Source: Plasmodium coatneyi (lineage: Eukaryota; Apicomplexa; Aconoidasida; Haemosporida; Plasmodiidae). Taken from it: DNA of 64,000 nt. The DNA is taken from positions 372,001-436,000 of the forward strand of contig NC_033564.1 in assembly GCF_001680005.1 (NCBI RefSeq). The letters run 5' to 3'. Below the pieces are notes generated by a model. That model was not told the DNA's origin, did not search any database, and worked only from the letters and a program-made list of their open reading frames with translations. Of this stretch, positions 1 through 13,420 are shown piece by piece (the first letter of the stretch is position 1; every line of letters begins with the position of its first letter). A program made the position numbers and the translations under genes.

Positions 1-65
1 TATATATGTATATGTATATCTATATGTGTCCATTTTATTTATATATATATATTTTTCCCGTTTTA

Positions 66-1297
66 CCCAACGCGTCCATCCGCGAGCAACGAAAAACGAG
101 CATCTTCCCCCCAGGGTCCTTGCGCACCTTCACTTGGTCGTAACACAAAACGATGAGCAACTTATTTTGGGTGTTGTAAAAGTAGGCGTAAAAGAAGTTC
201 AGCAGCAAACATCCCCTGAACCCGTTGGGAGTCAAAACAACTTTGTCTTTCGGACTACTTGGGGAGACATCATCAGTCTGATGAGTGGGGGCATCCCCAT
301 GGTTGGTGTGGGTAGTTGACCCGTTTGTCCCATTTGTTACGTTTGTCTGATCCCCCTCTGTGGCGCTAAATGTGCTGATGAACAGGTGACTTTCAGAGAC
401 GTAAATATAGGAGGAGCTGCGCAGGTAACCCATGTTTATGTCTTTCTCCTTGGTTAGCGCCAAATAGTTGTTCCTCTTCCTGCTTAGCAAATTGGTCAAT
501 TCTGGGAGGGACGCCAAATGGGTCCGACTCCCATCGGAGTTGTTACTATACAGACATCTACAGAGAGACAAAATTTTCTTCTTAATTTCTACGTCTGGTA
601 TGTGATCGTAAGTATCCACAATCAAGTTCACATAATCGATGAGAGAGGAAATGAAGGGAATTTCTCTGATCTCTTTAAACATTTTCAACAGCAAATTGAA
701 GGCAATTTCGATGATCTTGATCCTGGAGCATCCCACCTGCATGTACCTGTTACAATTTAATTTTTCATCATTTTTGAATTCTTTTAAAAGATCATTTAGG
801 AGAGTTAAGTGGAAGGAAATGAGATGCAGCAAGGATGTGAGGAATGTACACATCTCCGTTTTGTACCCTTTCCATAGAATCATAAATTTGGGAAAACTTT
901 TATCCAACTCGATGATGAGAGATAAGAATGCTCTTTGAAACTGTAAGGATCTATTATCGATAAAGTATCTCATGTTAAGACATATTTTCACTATCGTGTT
1001 GATACTGTCAAAGAAGGGTTGATTTATTTCTTCCTCCAATTTTAGGCACCTACTGATGCTGTAACGCATAAAGTGCATGCACGCATCTGCCAATGTGATC
1101 AAATTACTGTTTAGCGAGTTCACACATATTTGCAACACCCGACTCACCACTTGGTAGCTGAAGTTAAAATTTGATTCGATGTCGATATCTATTAAGTCGT
1201 TTAAAAATATAGACAAGGATATTTCCCCCTCCTCTTCGACTGCGCTCAGCTCTTGGAGGATGTTCCTGTGGTAATCCTCTATGTCTACATCGTTCAT
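66..1297 (-). CDS. Conserved Plasmodium protein of unknown function (partial, 3' end outside window)
   Basis: A long minus-strand reading frame starts with ATG at 1297 (MNDVDIEDY...) and runs about 410 residues. The first 270 residues are Leu/Ile/Phe-rich with regularly spaced charged residues, which looks like an alpha-solenoid of paired helices. A Thr/Asn-rich low-complexity stretch follows at about residues 315-345. I do not recognise the family. The frame runs on to a stop at 35, but the last codons (GKIYIYK) are probably intron: a GTAAAA donor begins at 65/66 and is followed by a (TA)n tract. An earlier GTGAAG donor near 150 is also possible. The rest of the protein lies to the left of the window. 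Coding is well supported by length and composition; function is not. Confidence 0.7.
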
Positions 1298-1832
1298 TTT
1301 GGCAGATTCGGGGCAAGCGGTTCGGGTTGGGCGCGGCGGATGCAGGAAACGTAGGCGGGGTCCCCTGCAGGCAGCACGGCTGCCCCCAGATTGGCCGTGT
1401 GAACTGGCTTCTCTTTAGCCACTCCTAGTTGCACTCCTAGTTGGGTGCCTAACAAAGAGCAACCGGTACCTGCTAACCCAAAACGCTAACCCTCTAACCA
1501 CAAAACCACGCAGGTGTGCACATACTTGCTCCCTTTCCGCACCCAGACAAACAGATTTATGACATCACGATGGTGGGCCAAGCGGAGAACGGAAAGGAAA
1601 AAAGGAATACGTCAGATCTTGCGCGCGTTGAAAAAAAAAACAACTAGTTAAAATGAAAAGTACAACATGCATTGTTCACGCAACACACAAAAAATGACCT
1701 GAAAGACAAAACAAAGGAGATTTTAAAAATAGAAATGGAAATCGTTACAAAAAGGATTTCCCCCAATACGTAGTAATATTTTTGAGAGTCCACACAAGCA
1801 CATTTGTATATTCACAATTGTGTACACAAGTG

Positions 1833-1873
<41 letters not shown>

Positions 1874-2251
1874 GCTCACAAAAATGGGAGGCTTCTCAGT
1901 CCAGGATGGTGACCCATAAAATGTGCACACTTCAAATTTGTTTCTTTCAACACTGGTACATTTTTCACTTTGCTATTTGGTCATCCTGTTTGTTTTTTCT
2001 CAATGTAGAAGGATACGCTGCCCTGTGAAGAGATCCACGCTGCGTCTTTTCAATCGTAAGAAAAGAGTGAGGAAGTCCTGCGAGATTATCCCATTTTGTG
2101 CAAAACGCCAATGCTGCTTAATATTCCTCTGTCCACCGTTACTTGTGTAGAAATGGCCAATCTGTTTGTGCTTCCCTCAAGTGAACATTCCCCCCTGGGT
2201 GTATTTCGCCCCACGTCTGTTGCCAACCGAGTGAACCATCCCAACCCCCAG
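1298..2251. other. Intergenic: shared promoter side of gene 1 and 3' side of the DRC10-like gene
   Basis: No coding sequence seen. It contains a run of 35 T at 1835-1869 and a second T run of about 23 at 2259-2281, just inside the end of the next gene. The short ORFs here have no family resemblance. Confidence 0.6.
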
Positions 2252-3830
2252 CTAGCTCTTTTTTTTTTTTTTTTTTTTTTTCTTCTTTTCATATTCACTG
2301 TAAATATTTCGCTCCTTCACCGCCCTGATGTACGCCTGAATAATTGTGGCCGCTTCGTTGTCTTCATTTTCCCTTTTCATAATGATGTTACGTCTTTTGT
2401 CTGTCAACTCCTTTAGAAAATTTTTCTCTTCTACTTCCACCTTCTTTTTCAGCATCGTGGCGTCCAGTTCATTGTCGATAATTTTGTTCTCTCTCAGTTT
2501 GTTGTCCCAGAGTTGGATTTCTGCGGGGAGCGGCAAGGAAGTATATACAATGCGGGGGAGAAGAGGGGTAGCCTTAATTGGGGGGGATGCACTTTTTCAT
2601 GAAAAAGGCCCTTGGTTTTGCTCCGCAGCGAGGCTTACCCTTATCCATCTCCTCAATCTCCGCGTCAATTGAGTCGATGTAGTTCTGAATGTCGAGCTCG
2701 ATCAGAACGTTTTTTTTTACCAAGTTGACTTCCAAATCTTGGTATGTCCTAATCTGGTCATCATACGCATTCTTCGTTTTGTCGAGCAAGGCATTGATAT
2801 TTTCCAAGTCCTCTGTGAGGTTATTTACGGGCATTTGATCGAGCAACTTTTTTATGCTCTCCTCGGAGGACTTTTTCAAATTACTCAGTTCATGCTCTTT
2901 GGTCATCAATATCTGTTCAAGGTCTTTCAATTCGTCGTGACTTTTTTTCCTAACAAGTTCTAATTCATCATTTAGTTGTTTTTCTTCGTTTTGTGTGTTC
3001 TGTTCTTCCTCCTTTAGCTCTTCCAAGCTTTGGATTCGCTTCCGCTGCTCCTCGGCTGTCGTTTGGAACTTCACCAGGAAGATGTCCTGTCGGGGTGTGC
3101 CAGAAAATGGAGTCGTGTAATTGTGCAAAAGAACGATGGAGGGATGCAACACACACGTGCGGACCAGACTGTGCATGAATTGGAAACCCTTGCCTGGTCA
3201 CTTACCTTCAAATCTTTCACGATGCCCAGGAACTTAAAAAAATCGTGGTTCTTTTTATCACTTAGCGAATTCAAGGTGCTAGACAAGTTTTCATTTTGCT
3301 TAAAAATTTTGCACAAACAGAAACAGTACTTTTTAATTTTGTCCACCAAATCTTGGTGTTCCCTGTGCACTCCAAGTTCATCATCCCGTTCTTTGTCTCC
3401 TTCGTCGTTCCGTTCGCCGCCTGGTTCACCTCCCCCTTCTCCATCATCCACTTCCGTGTCCACTTCACATTTTATCACCTCCGTATGCTCATACAATTTA
3501 TTCAACTTTATTATGTCCTTAAAGTAGGTGAAGAATTCATCAGGTAGGTTGGACAACTCCTGCTCGTTCAATTTTTCCAGCACCTGCGAAAGGGCCCAGT
3601 GGGAAAAACAGTTTGATTAAACCATACACACACAATATATAACAGTGCACACCCCCTTGGCTATAAAAATCGTTTTGCCAAACATGATTCGTCCACATGT
3701 GCTTGTCCGAATCTCACTCATCCAGGTGTACCTCCTCATTTATGTAAGACAAATTTACTATCTTCCTTTCGAACGTCTCGATGACGTTGTATAGGCTTTT
3801 CGCCTCCACGTCGATAAATTTGCCATCCAT
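2252..3830 (-). CDS. DRC10: IQ-motif coiled-coil protein, dynein regulatory complex subunit 10 (IQCD)-like
   Basis: Four exons on the minus strand: 3732-3830, 3206-3583, 2639-3086 and 2252-2520. They sum to 1194 nt (397 aa), all introns are GT/AG, and an in-frame TAA sits directly before the ATG. Residues 1-60 form a helical head. A Glu/Asp/Gly-rich linker follows, then a long coiled coil across exon 3 with the segment VLIELDIQNYIDSIDAEIEEM split by a Lys-rich turn. Near the C-terminus is an IQ calmodulin-binding motif (AATIIQAYIRAVKER), followed by a run of about 12 lysines. The same layout (acidic coiled coil, one C-terminal IQ, poly-Lys end, about 400-450 aa) is typical of DRC10/IQCD of the axonemal nexin-dynein regulatory complex, which in Plasmodium would act in male gamete flagella. 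DRC9/IQCG is the main alternative. The family call is from remembered similarity. Confidence 0.72.
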
Positions 3831-5053
3831 TTAGTGCTTCCACTTTTGGTGATCTTTACGTCCAGGCTAAATTAACATTTCACATAATAAAAAGTACGAG
3901 ACTGCGGGAACCCCCTTTCCAATTTGTCTCCTTTCATATCACGGGCAAACTCACCAATTGGGTAACAGTTAACATAGAAGAAACAATATGTCTTCACCCC
4001 TTTTTTGGAACAAGATAAAAAGTTAACCACTCAAAGGATTGGTAATACACACCACTATAAAGTTAAACCATACACTTTTGTATGTACTTACTCGTTTGAG
4101 CAGAATGTAGCAAAAAGGGCATAATTATAGATGGTCCACCTACACGGCTTGGTCAGAGAATACCCTATACCTATCAATGTATCCTCACCCAGTGGGCATT
4201 ATACTCCCTCCGTTTAGAAAAATGAGCTCATAACGCATTTACATGCAGAGCTTATCAAATGGTTTGCAAGTTTACAAAAAAAAAAAAAAAAAAAAAAAAA
4301 AACGAATAGAACATATTATTGCACATCGTGCCTAGGGAAGGCTCACCGAGTTCGCCTCAAGTGAACTCCCATTTCGCAGATGCTCCGGAAGGTGCCCCTC
4401 GAATGGGCATCAGGAATATCTTCCGACCAAGGCCATAATGCACTTCTCGCATTTTCCTTATGTCTACCACCTGCAGGGATAAAAAGAAAAAAAAAAAAAA
4501 TTTATATCTTACTACCCCCCGGTCTGTGTCTTATAAACGGCCCTTAACTGCTTTGCCGCTTGGCCACTCTGCGCGCAAAGAAGCAAACTCGGGAAAAAGG
4601 ACAGTAAATAAAAAAATATTAAATCAGCTGGGCAATGTATCTTCAATTACTTATCAGAAGCAGAACTGAATAGTTTTCATCATTTTAATATTTTTTTATT
4701 TTATCCCTCCCCCCGAGAAGGCGCGCAATTGTTATTGTATCGCCACTTAAAATGGAGTACTATCCCTCTCCTGCGGTACAATTTTTTTTTCCTTCCTTTA
4801 CTCACCTCATGCGTTGGCGAATCATCCGTTGGTATTTTTTCCTTCCTTCTGGAGGTCACCCCTTAAAGGTAAACCTCGTCGCTCCATTGCTATATGTAAC
4901 TATTACTTCCTCTTCACAGCTGTCCAACCTTGGTGGGCAACTCACTCCAAAAGAAAAGAAAAAACACCCAAACGAACAACAAAAAAAAAATAATAATAAA
5001 TAAAAAATATGCAACATAAACGGCACAGTTTATGTTAACCCCCCTTTTTGTGT
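3831..5053. other. Intergenic between bystin and DRC10-like genes
   Basis: No gene seen. It holds an A run of about 27 at 4276-4302 and shorter A/T runs. Two small plus-strand ORFs (4460-4669 and 4752-5003) consist mostly of translated homopolymer. Confidence 0.55.
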
Positions 5054-7956
5054 TACACCATGTCTTCACTCGGGTGTGAAGCCAAATCCTTTATTTTGCT
5101 CATCAGAGTGGTGGGTGAGTACATTGACTTCAAAATTTCACTCGAAAATTTTGGGTGATTTTTCTTCATCACCAGGACGCGCAGTTTCTCAATTTCATCA
5201 TCTCCTATCAAGGCTGCTCAGGGAGGGGAAAAAAAAAAAAAAAAAAAAAAAACATGTGAAGACCCAATTGTGCTTATAACTTCCTATGCAGCCACTGCCA
5301 AAAAGGTTTCTGCCAGTGGGACAACAGCGCAACGAGCAAATGTGCACTGAAGAAAGCGCCAATCGAAGGAGTTGGTTTTTTCTCTTTCCTTCTCTCTTTC
5401 TCCCACTCCCTTTTTTTTTTTTTTTTTTTTTTTCCTTTCTTCCGTGTCAGATAGGGATAACTGGTTACAAAATTATCTTCAAAATAATTTTATTCAGATG
5501 CCAAGCGTATGCTTTCATCATGTGCGTAAAAAAGGAAAAAAAAAAAAAAGGGGGGGCCCTCACTTCGATTGGCACATCTCTGTAATTGCTCCTCTCCCCG
5601 CGCGTAACAACCGCATGCGGTGATCAAAAAGGGTACTCTGAAGCCGCGCAACACCAATGTGCTCACGCTTACCTCTATAATTCTGCACGAGCAGCAGGAG
5701 CGACGTGTACCAGTTCACTGTTAACACGTTGGGATAGTTTAAAAAAGAGGCGAAGTAGTCCACACACTTTTCGATAAACTGCAGAGAAAATGGGAAGGTA
5801 GTATAATTATGGAATGATCATAAGTATAAACCGGGAATCGATGCAGAGAATCGTGATGCATCAAATAGGTTGGCCTAACAAAACTGACGTTGTCGGATCT
5901 CCATCCCTGTGGGCGCGCAAAAAAAACACGCGCTCGCAACTCCTCAAAACAGGCCTCTTCTCTTACCTCTTTGGAGAATCCATACTTTTTATTAAAAAAA
6001 AGACATAAAAAGTGGGAAATGCTTGAGTTCCACGGAAAGGTAAAAATTTCCTGCAAGCATTGTGTTGTTGTATTTATCGCGATGCTCATTTTCTGGACGA
6101 CACTTCCGAAAATGGCTAGTTCCTTCTTGGTGCATTCCTAACATTTGGGGGGAAAAAAAAATAATAAGGATCGTTCTTTTTTTTTTGCTTTCCACTGCAT
6201 GCGTTACACATATTCGCTTTGACGGAAGCATAGCCGGTAAGTGGGTAGACACACAGAGAAAGCCACGTTTCCATTTTTTCGAGATCTAATTTTCTCTCCA
6301 GTTGCGTTTTAATCAGTTTGGGGCAGTACAATTGTCATCATTATTTGTAATTTAGACAAAAACTAATCATCATGTTAAAACACGTCATATCGTGGTTGCA
6401 AACGCTCCACAAAGGGGGGATTTTTTACCGCGCTGCGTCAATCCACTGCTTCACCATCAGGAAGACGCGCATAACGGAAAATCTGCACATCTGTCCTAAC
6501 ATGCAACACTCCGACCTACCCGACGCAGTAAAGGATACAGCATCCCCCTCATCCAGGCCTTCGATTTGTACAAAGCCTTAATCAACGTTTTGTACAAAAA
6601 CGTTTCTAGCTTCTTATTCTTCTCGATGTTGTCCAGAATGATGGGGAGCAAAATAAACTCGTAGTATATACACACTTCCTTTTCCTTCAATCCTGATGAG
6701 AAAAGTCTAGTAACTTCAAAGGTCGCTTGGGTGGTCCACCTTTTCGGCTTGGTCAGTAGGAGCAGGTCGAACCATCTAGGCGATTTGACCAGAACTGTTA
6801 GCGCCCTGTGTAACTTGCCCTTCTTGTAATGGGCCAGTTCTTCTCCGATAGTTTCGTAGCACTTTTGGACTAGCGCATCGAGCTTTTCCTGTTAGGGAGA
6901 GGATGGGAAATACCCGTGGAAAAGGGGGCGTGTAAATTGGTGCAAATGTAGGCGCGCCAAATGGTGAAGAAGCGGAGTGCTTATCCGAGCAAACACGTGG
7001 GTAACCCTAACACCCCACACGTTTTCTTTTTTTCTTTTTTTTTTTTTTTTTTGTGCCCAGAATTCTTCTGCATAAACTCCTCAAATATTAAAAGACGTTT
7101 ATGCCCTGATAAATTGCAGCAAATTTATTTTCAGCAATTTTATTTTCGCTTTTTTTTTTTTATAAAACGTACTGGGTGGGGGAGAAAAAAAAAAAAAAGC
7201 AACTAGGGTTTTCATTCGCACCGAAAGCGTTCGTGTGCAGAGCTCACTGTAAACACGAAAGCACCCTCGATTGGTACTAGTTTTTACAAAATAAAATTGC
7301 TTCTGGGGAGAGGGCCGCCTCACGTGTAGCATTTCCAATGGACACTCTCTCTACCTCCACCACACTGTTTCCTTATCCGTGTGGTAACTTTTTTTTTTTC
7401 TTTCCTCTTCCATAAAGCGGAAAAGAAGTGTTATTACCTGTTCGGATTGCTCAGCTTTGACATCCTTCCCCTTGTCCAATTTGGCTCCCTTTTCAATCCC
7501 GTGGGGATTTATTTTCACATCCAGATCATCCAAAATGTTACTCGATTCATCGATCTGGTTTCTGTCGTAATGATTAATCTGCTCAGCGGAAAACACCATT
7601 TTATCCGCCATCAAATTTTCCTGATCTGATACATCATGGTCGACTCCCTCCTCTCCGATGTCATCATCAAACTGGAGGAACTTATCCACCTGTTGTGATT
7701 TTCCATCATCGAGATCGTCCCCACTTATCCTATTGCCATAGTCTGAATAGTCCAGATCCTCCTCATTTTGCCTATTCGCCAGATTCAGAATTTTTTGAAC
7801 ATCGTCTTTTCTTTTTTTTTTAGTTTTTTTTTCACTTGCCTTATTTCCCTTTTTTTTTTTTTTAAGTATTTTATTCTTTGTGACTACGCTGTTTTTTAAG
7901 TCTTCTTCAAGCGTCCCGCTGTGCTTGAATTTTTTCTTTATTTTTACCTTCGCCAT
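5054..7956 (-). CDS. ENP1: Bystin / Enp1, 40S ribosome biogenesis factor
   Basis: The bystin core is spread over minus-strand exons: 7438-7956 (start MAKVKIKKKFKHSG), 6520-6888, about 5960-6131, 5673-5776 and 5054-5213. Exon 6520-6888 reads ...GEELAHYKKGKLHRAL..., ...LLTKPKRWTTQATFEVTRLF..., ...YYEFILLPIILDNIEKNKKL... and ALYKSKAWMRGMLYPLL, closely matching bystin's central helices. The next exons give ELAIFGSVVQKMSIAI, NKKYGFSKE, WYTSLLLLVQNYR and a C-terminus with HPKFSSEILKSM (bystin HPQISPEIRREL). Bystin binds pre-40S particles with Ltv1 and works in 18S rRNA maturation in nucleolus and cytoplasm. The N-terminal exon is Lys/Asp-rich, as usual. The link between 7438 and 6888 is unresolved: one more exon probably lies near 7050-7110 (RLLIFEEFMQKN, like bystin's RTLADIIMEK), but I found no phase-consistent borders for it. 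Confidence 0.88.
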
Positions 7957-10900
7957 TGGTGCAGACGCGGGTAAAAAAGAAAAGGGGGAGTCATACGTAC
8001 TGGCGCAATGGCCGCCTATACGTATCTATATATATATGTGTACGTATAAATGTATATGCCTGTGCCGCTCTACACACACTGACGAATCACAAAGTTTGAA
8101 GGTCTTTAAAAAAAGTCCAACTCGGGCGGAAGAATACAACACACGTAATTACGAACGGCGAAAATGCGGAACAGTGTGGCCGACGCGAGTTCTATGCTAC
8201 GCTTTACATACGGAGGGAGGGCATCTTACAAATGTAAAACGTTCAAATGCAAAAGTAAAAAAAAAAAAATTCACGAAATTGTGCGCTGTATAACTTTGGA
8301 AGACTTCTCTCCCCCTTCCACAATATACACAAAGTAACTGTGCAAAAATTAAACATACAAATGAAATGGCATAACAGTGATACTTACACGGTGTGGCACT
8401 TTTTCGGCAGGCTGGTTCTCCCTATAAATGAAGAACAATCAGCGCTCCGAAAAAAAAAAAAAAAAAAGGGCACATGCAAATGCAAGAACTGCTACGTTAA
8501 GTACATACACTCTAAGCTGCAAATATGCTTATATGTAAACACTTGCTTCGGTAATTCGCCACATTATTTAAAGAAGATAAAAAAAAAGAAAAAAACTTCA
8601 AATGCACGAATATGTATATGGGCATACTTTTCAACCCACTGGCTATAGAACGATTAAACAAATTATATGGCGCCAACAAATAATGGTCGCTTTAAGAAAA
8701 ATTCTTCGCTCCACAGTTGGCATACTGGTGAAACGTAGATACGGGGGTTGAAACGCCGCCTGGGTCGCATAAACATGCGCAAGAAACGTGTTCCCCAGTC
8801 GTACGCACTTATGTAATGGTACTATTACATACATACTCCTCTTGTTGCGCCTTACTACTTCCTCGCAACTGGCGAGCTGAGGAAACAGAAGGATGTCGCT
8901 TTAAAAGGCGCAAAGGATTAAGCACAAACAAATGGAATCAAAGGGAATTATTTAAATTATACAAAAAAATTAAATTAAAATTTTGGAGCAGATAAAAACT
9001 TTACAAAAAAAATAAAGAAAAATAAAATTGAAAAAGAAATGCTTTAACAAAAATTTTATTTTAAAAATATAGTTATTTTTTTGAAAAATTATATTTTCTT
9101 TTTTCCCCGTTTTAAGTAGATTTTATTTTTTGTGACGACACTGTGATTTGGATTTTTTTTTTTTTCCCAAGGTAAATAGCTTTTTTCCATGAACGTTTTT
9201 TTTTTTTTTTTTTTTTTCTTTGGAAATCCCATTTTGGTTAGTTAAAAAAAAAAATGGCATAGTTACTTAAGTGGTTTGACTTGTTCACAATTTTCCCACC
9301 AGAAATGAACCACCCGATGAACTGCAAAACAGATTGGTGATATTTAAAAGGAAACAATAGGACCCATTTGTCACTCTATATATAACGTGCTACCCACCTG
9401 TGTACATATGTTCCGTTCTGCTGTTGCTTCATTGGTGGGGACTCATAAATAAAGTATATCATCAAAGGATAGGTAAATTCCCTCACATGCGGATACTTGT
9501 TTGCAACTTGGCAACTTGGTAATTTTTTTTTTTTATGTTAAATGCCGTACGGCTAAATTCAAACACTGGTATGAAATATGTCTGAACTTTTGATACGCTG
9601 TGATGAAGTGCGGGAAACTATTTCACCGGGTTGCGTTTTCAGTTCGACCACAAAGCATAACCGTTTGGAAATGCCATTTTGTTATTGGAATGGCGATAAG
9701 GCAAAACAGACCCAATTAAAAGAAACAATAAAGCACGTTGAACAAAGGATTTTACACCCACGTGGAAGCAGTTTATGCGTTCCAACTTCAAAGTGGGTAA
9801 GAACAGGTTCTAGGTTTACGCTCGGACGGGTGAATAATCAAACTGTCCGATTTACTCATCAGGGAAATGCGTAAAAATGGGGAGAGTCCCACACCCATTC
9901 GTTTTTGCGCGGGATATATAACTTAAGGATCACTCCTTTTGTTAAAAAAAAAAATGTTACCGGAAGTAAGGCCAAAATAAATAGACATTTCATCCCTTTA
10001 ACAGTGAACCTTCTTTTATTATTTCCATCACGACGTTCGAATGTTGTTATTACCCCTTTTTTAACCCGCTTTGAATTTGCGTAACAAAGGAATAGGAATC
10101 ACAATGGACACGTTCACACACAATTGGGAAGCATAAAGGAGATAGGTGACTAAATCCCTGCTGTCCTACACTTTCCACCTTTCCGGAATGGGCTTCCCTC
10201 CCTCTACGTTGAGCATTTTAATAATTTTATTTTCTCAGATTGTATAGAATATCATCAATTACATTTTATATTCAGACATATGCTTGTCAATTATATTAAA
10301 GATCATCACAGAAAATAAAATTAAAAAAGTTACTCAAGTGTCCTTTGGGCACTGTTCTTTTGGTTTAGTAATGCGGGGGGAATTTTATAAACGCAAAGGT
10401 TTGTCCACCTCATGGTGGCACACCATACAAAGGGGATATGCAAAAAGAGGAAACCTTTCCACCAAAGCTTCACCTACGTGAATGAATACAAATAGCGTGA
10501 GCAGAAGCTGCGCGGTTAATCATCACATAGTTATGAAACTCCTGTCCATGTATGCATGTCGGAATTTCTGTATGCCACCTGACTATCTTACATTTTACTT
10601 GATGACACCCAAACGTATAAGTGTCGCGCAATAGCAAAAGGGGCTGCTCGGCAGGGAAAATCATCCCAACAATGTCAGTTTGTTGTTCTTTCACACGTTG
10701 ATCACTTCGAATGTTCACGCAGGTACTATGAACAAACACAAATGTAATTTTTGTTGGAAGTGATATTTAAAAAAGAAAAACAGTGCTGCTGGGAGGAAAA
10801 TCGTTTTATCCCCTTCGCAGAAAACTTGTTAAACGCGTTTTTCACGCGCAACGGGTGTTTTCCGCATGTTTTGGATAATTTGTGAAAGGATGCCCAAAAT

Positions 10901-12033
10901 AAGCAGGAAAATAAACAATAAGCAAAAAAAAAAAATAAATAAATAAAAGCAGGAAAAGAAAAAATAAGTATAAATTTTTTAAAAAACAAAATTAAAAAAA
11001 TCAAAATTAAAAACGTTTCGCGCGCAAAAAAAAAAAAAAAAAAAAAAAAAAAGAAATTTCCAATTTTTAGCTAGCCACGAAAAGTAAATATTTTTTTTTA
11101 CGCGCAGCAGGTGGCTTATGAGTGCCTCATCCGAATAACGCGGAAGAGAACACATCCCAACTGACCACTGATAACACCATTTGGGGGGAGGTTCGATGCC
11201 GCAGCAGGGCACCGGAGGATCGAGCGGGTGCCACTTTGAAGAGATAGTGGCATATATTATGTGAAAGTGATATGATATGCGCCCTCCACTCATTTTCTTT
11301 CCGACCTAAGGTTGTTTCCCTCCCCAAGCGGGTGGGGTGGTAAGGGAAAGGTCTCCCACCGCGACTTTGGCTTCGGGCATTAACACGAAATTTATAAATG
11401 AAAGTATGTGCAACGGGGCAAGAACGCTCATAGCGCAACAATAAAACTCCACAGCACGTGTACATACATGAGGGGATATATTTTAACAGCTGTTGATCGA
11501 ATACCCAATGTTAAGTTCGCTCTTTATCATGATCCTCCTTCCTCCTGGAGGGTAACGGCGTGGCCTTTCTTTTTTTTTTTTTTTTTTGTAGGCCCCTCAG
11601 TTTTTGGCCTTCTATTTTTTCCTATTTTTTAAAAACACAGGGAGGGCATATACCCGAAAGAAGTGCATACGCAATTGGGTAAAGCGTATCGCGGAGAAGC
11701 ATCCGTTCACAGTTGATTTTCTTTTCGCGTCAATCCTCTTGCGTTTTTCTTTTTTTTTCTTTTCCGCCCAATTGGAGCGCCGCTTAAAATTAAAACAAAT
11801 TATACGTATGGTTTTGCAACGAAAAGGCGAAAAAAAAAAAAAAAAATAAAAAAGGAAGCCGCTGAACTGTACGAATCAGCTACTGTTGGATGATAAAAAT
11901 AAAAAATCGTAATTTGGAGTATCCCCTCTATAATTTGTTCATTTCCAACTTAGGGTTTATCTGAAAGTTTAACTTATTCCCTATCTGCTACTACCTCCGT
12001 ACGAATTTTTTAACTTTTTTTAACTTTCACAAA
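7957..12033. other. Large intergenic region (divergent promoters of bystin and eL36)
   Basis: About 4 kb between two divergently transcribed ribosome-related genes. There are many A/T runs, including T runs at about 9198-9218 and 11571-11587 and an A run at 11026-11051, plus a very AT-rich stretch at 8930-9130. Small ORFs (for example 9578-9874, 98 codons) have no start context or family resemblance that I trust. I see no RNA gene. Confidence 0.5.
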
Positions 12034-12706
12034 ATGGGAAGGAAATCAACTATCAAGCCGGCGACTGGAATAGCAGGTAAGGCTTTTGCATACCACGTGG
12101 AACAGTGTGGGGAGGATAAAATGATCTGGAGCCACACATAAATATTCGTAGATGAGAATAATCGAATGTTGCAAGTTCGCGTAAATTGGCCCAGCCTAAC
12201 GTCGCCCATGCGTAGCAACTCTGCACTGAACAGAAATGTACCCACCTTTTCTGCTCTTCTGCCATGGCATTTACGTCAGAGCAAACACCATCAGGGTTAA
12301 AAACAACCTTTTGGTACCCTAATGCAGTGTTCCAGTTGGAACCAATTGCAGGCATCCTTTTTCACATCCACCTGTGTAATATTGTGCATTTTCTTCTTCC
12401 CTCCTTATAGTCGGTTTCAACAGCGGACATGTGGTCACCAAGAGGAACCTCAAGCAGAGCATCAAGAAGCCAAAGTCCAAGAAGAAGGAACTTATAAATG
12501 ACGTCGTGAGAGAAATAACTGGATTTAGTCCATATGAAAAAAGATTAATTGAATTGATCAAAATCGGTACCTCTGCTGCCACGAAGAGAAGCTTAAAATA
12601 TGCCAAGAAAAAATTGGGTACTCATAAAAGGGGCAAGGCCAAGAGGGAAGAAATACAAAAAATTGTAATTATGCAAAGAAGAAAAGCCGCAACGGAGAAG
12701 CACTAA
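12034..12706 (+). CDS. RPL36: 60S ribosomal protein eL36
   Basis: Two exons, 12034-12076 and 12411-12706, give 112 residues starting MGRKSTIKPATGIA and continuing VGFNSGHVVTKRNL. The 334-bp intron has GTAAGG and TTATAG borders and is in phase 1. The protein is short and very basic, with the typical eL36 run VVREITGFSPYEKRLIELIK followed by KLGTHKRGKAKREE and a lysine/arginine-rich end. eL36 is a structural protein of the cytosolic large subunit. The intron falling after only 14 codons is the usual layout for Plasmodium ribosomal protein genes. Length and sequence leave little doubt. Confidence 0.96.
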
Positions 12707-13420
12707 GAGGGAACCACAAGGAAGCGAAAAAAAAAAAGGAAAAAAGAGAAGAAGCAGGATCAGAACCAGGAGGCTGCCTTCCCCCACCGTTTATGCTACA
12801 CGCAGCAATTATCGATTTCGTGTGAACTTTTTTCCATTTTATCCTACCTCCACCGTTCTGTCCTGTTACATGAAGGCGCTTATGCATACGTGTATGAACA
12901 CCCATGTAAGTATGCATATGGCTCTTAATTTTTTCCCCCCTCTTTTGCCCATCCGTATACCTTCTTGGAATGATGCACAAAATCTACATTTCTGAATTAC
13001 CTACCTTTTGCTCATTTTTTTTTTTTTTTTAAATTCCATGAATTTTTACACACGGATGCGCGAACATCGTTATGTCGCACAAATAACTGAAAGGAAACTT
13101 TAATGCGGAAATAAAAAATCGAAAGTGGAAAAATTTCTCCGTGGTAAAATTAGCCAAGTGCACATAATGCCAACGGGTGTTATGCCAAATGAATGTTCCG
13201 ATGGCACTGTTCCCAAACATGCAGCAAAGGCAAAGGGGTTGATTCGTTCATGCCGTACGACTCCCCAATGTAGCGCATCGCCGTGCCATTAAATTTCCCT
13301 ATGCGGTAACATACTTCTGTAAAAGTGCGCTCAACATGAGATAGCTTCAGATTGAATCCCCCTTTTAAGTGTCAGCTAAAAATTTCACCCCCCTTGGAAA
13401 CTCACTGATGCCACATAAAG
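12707..13420. other. Intergenic, eL36 3' side
   Basis: No gene seen. A T run of about 16 lies at 13015-13030, which may help 3'-end formation of the eL36 transcript. Confidence 0.5.

Noticed and set aside
9578..9874. 98-codon ORF in the bystin/eL36 spacer
   Set aside because: No recognisable domain, no supporting introns or neighbours; consistent with chance in moderately GC-rich spacer.
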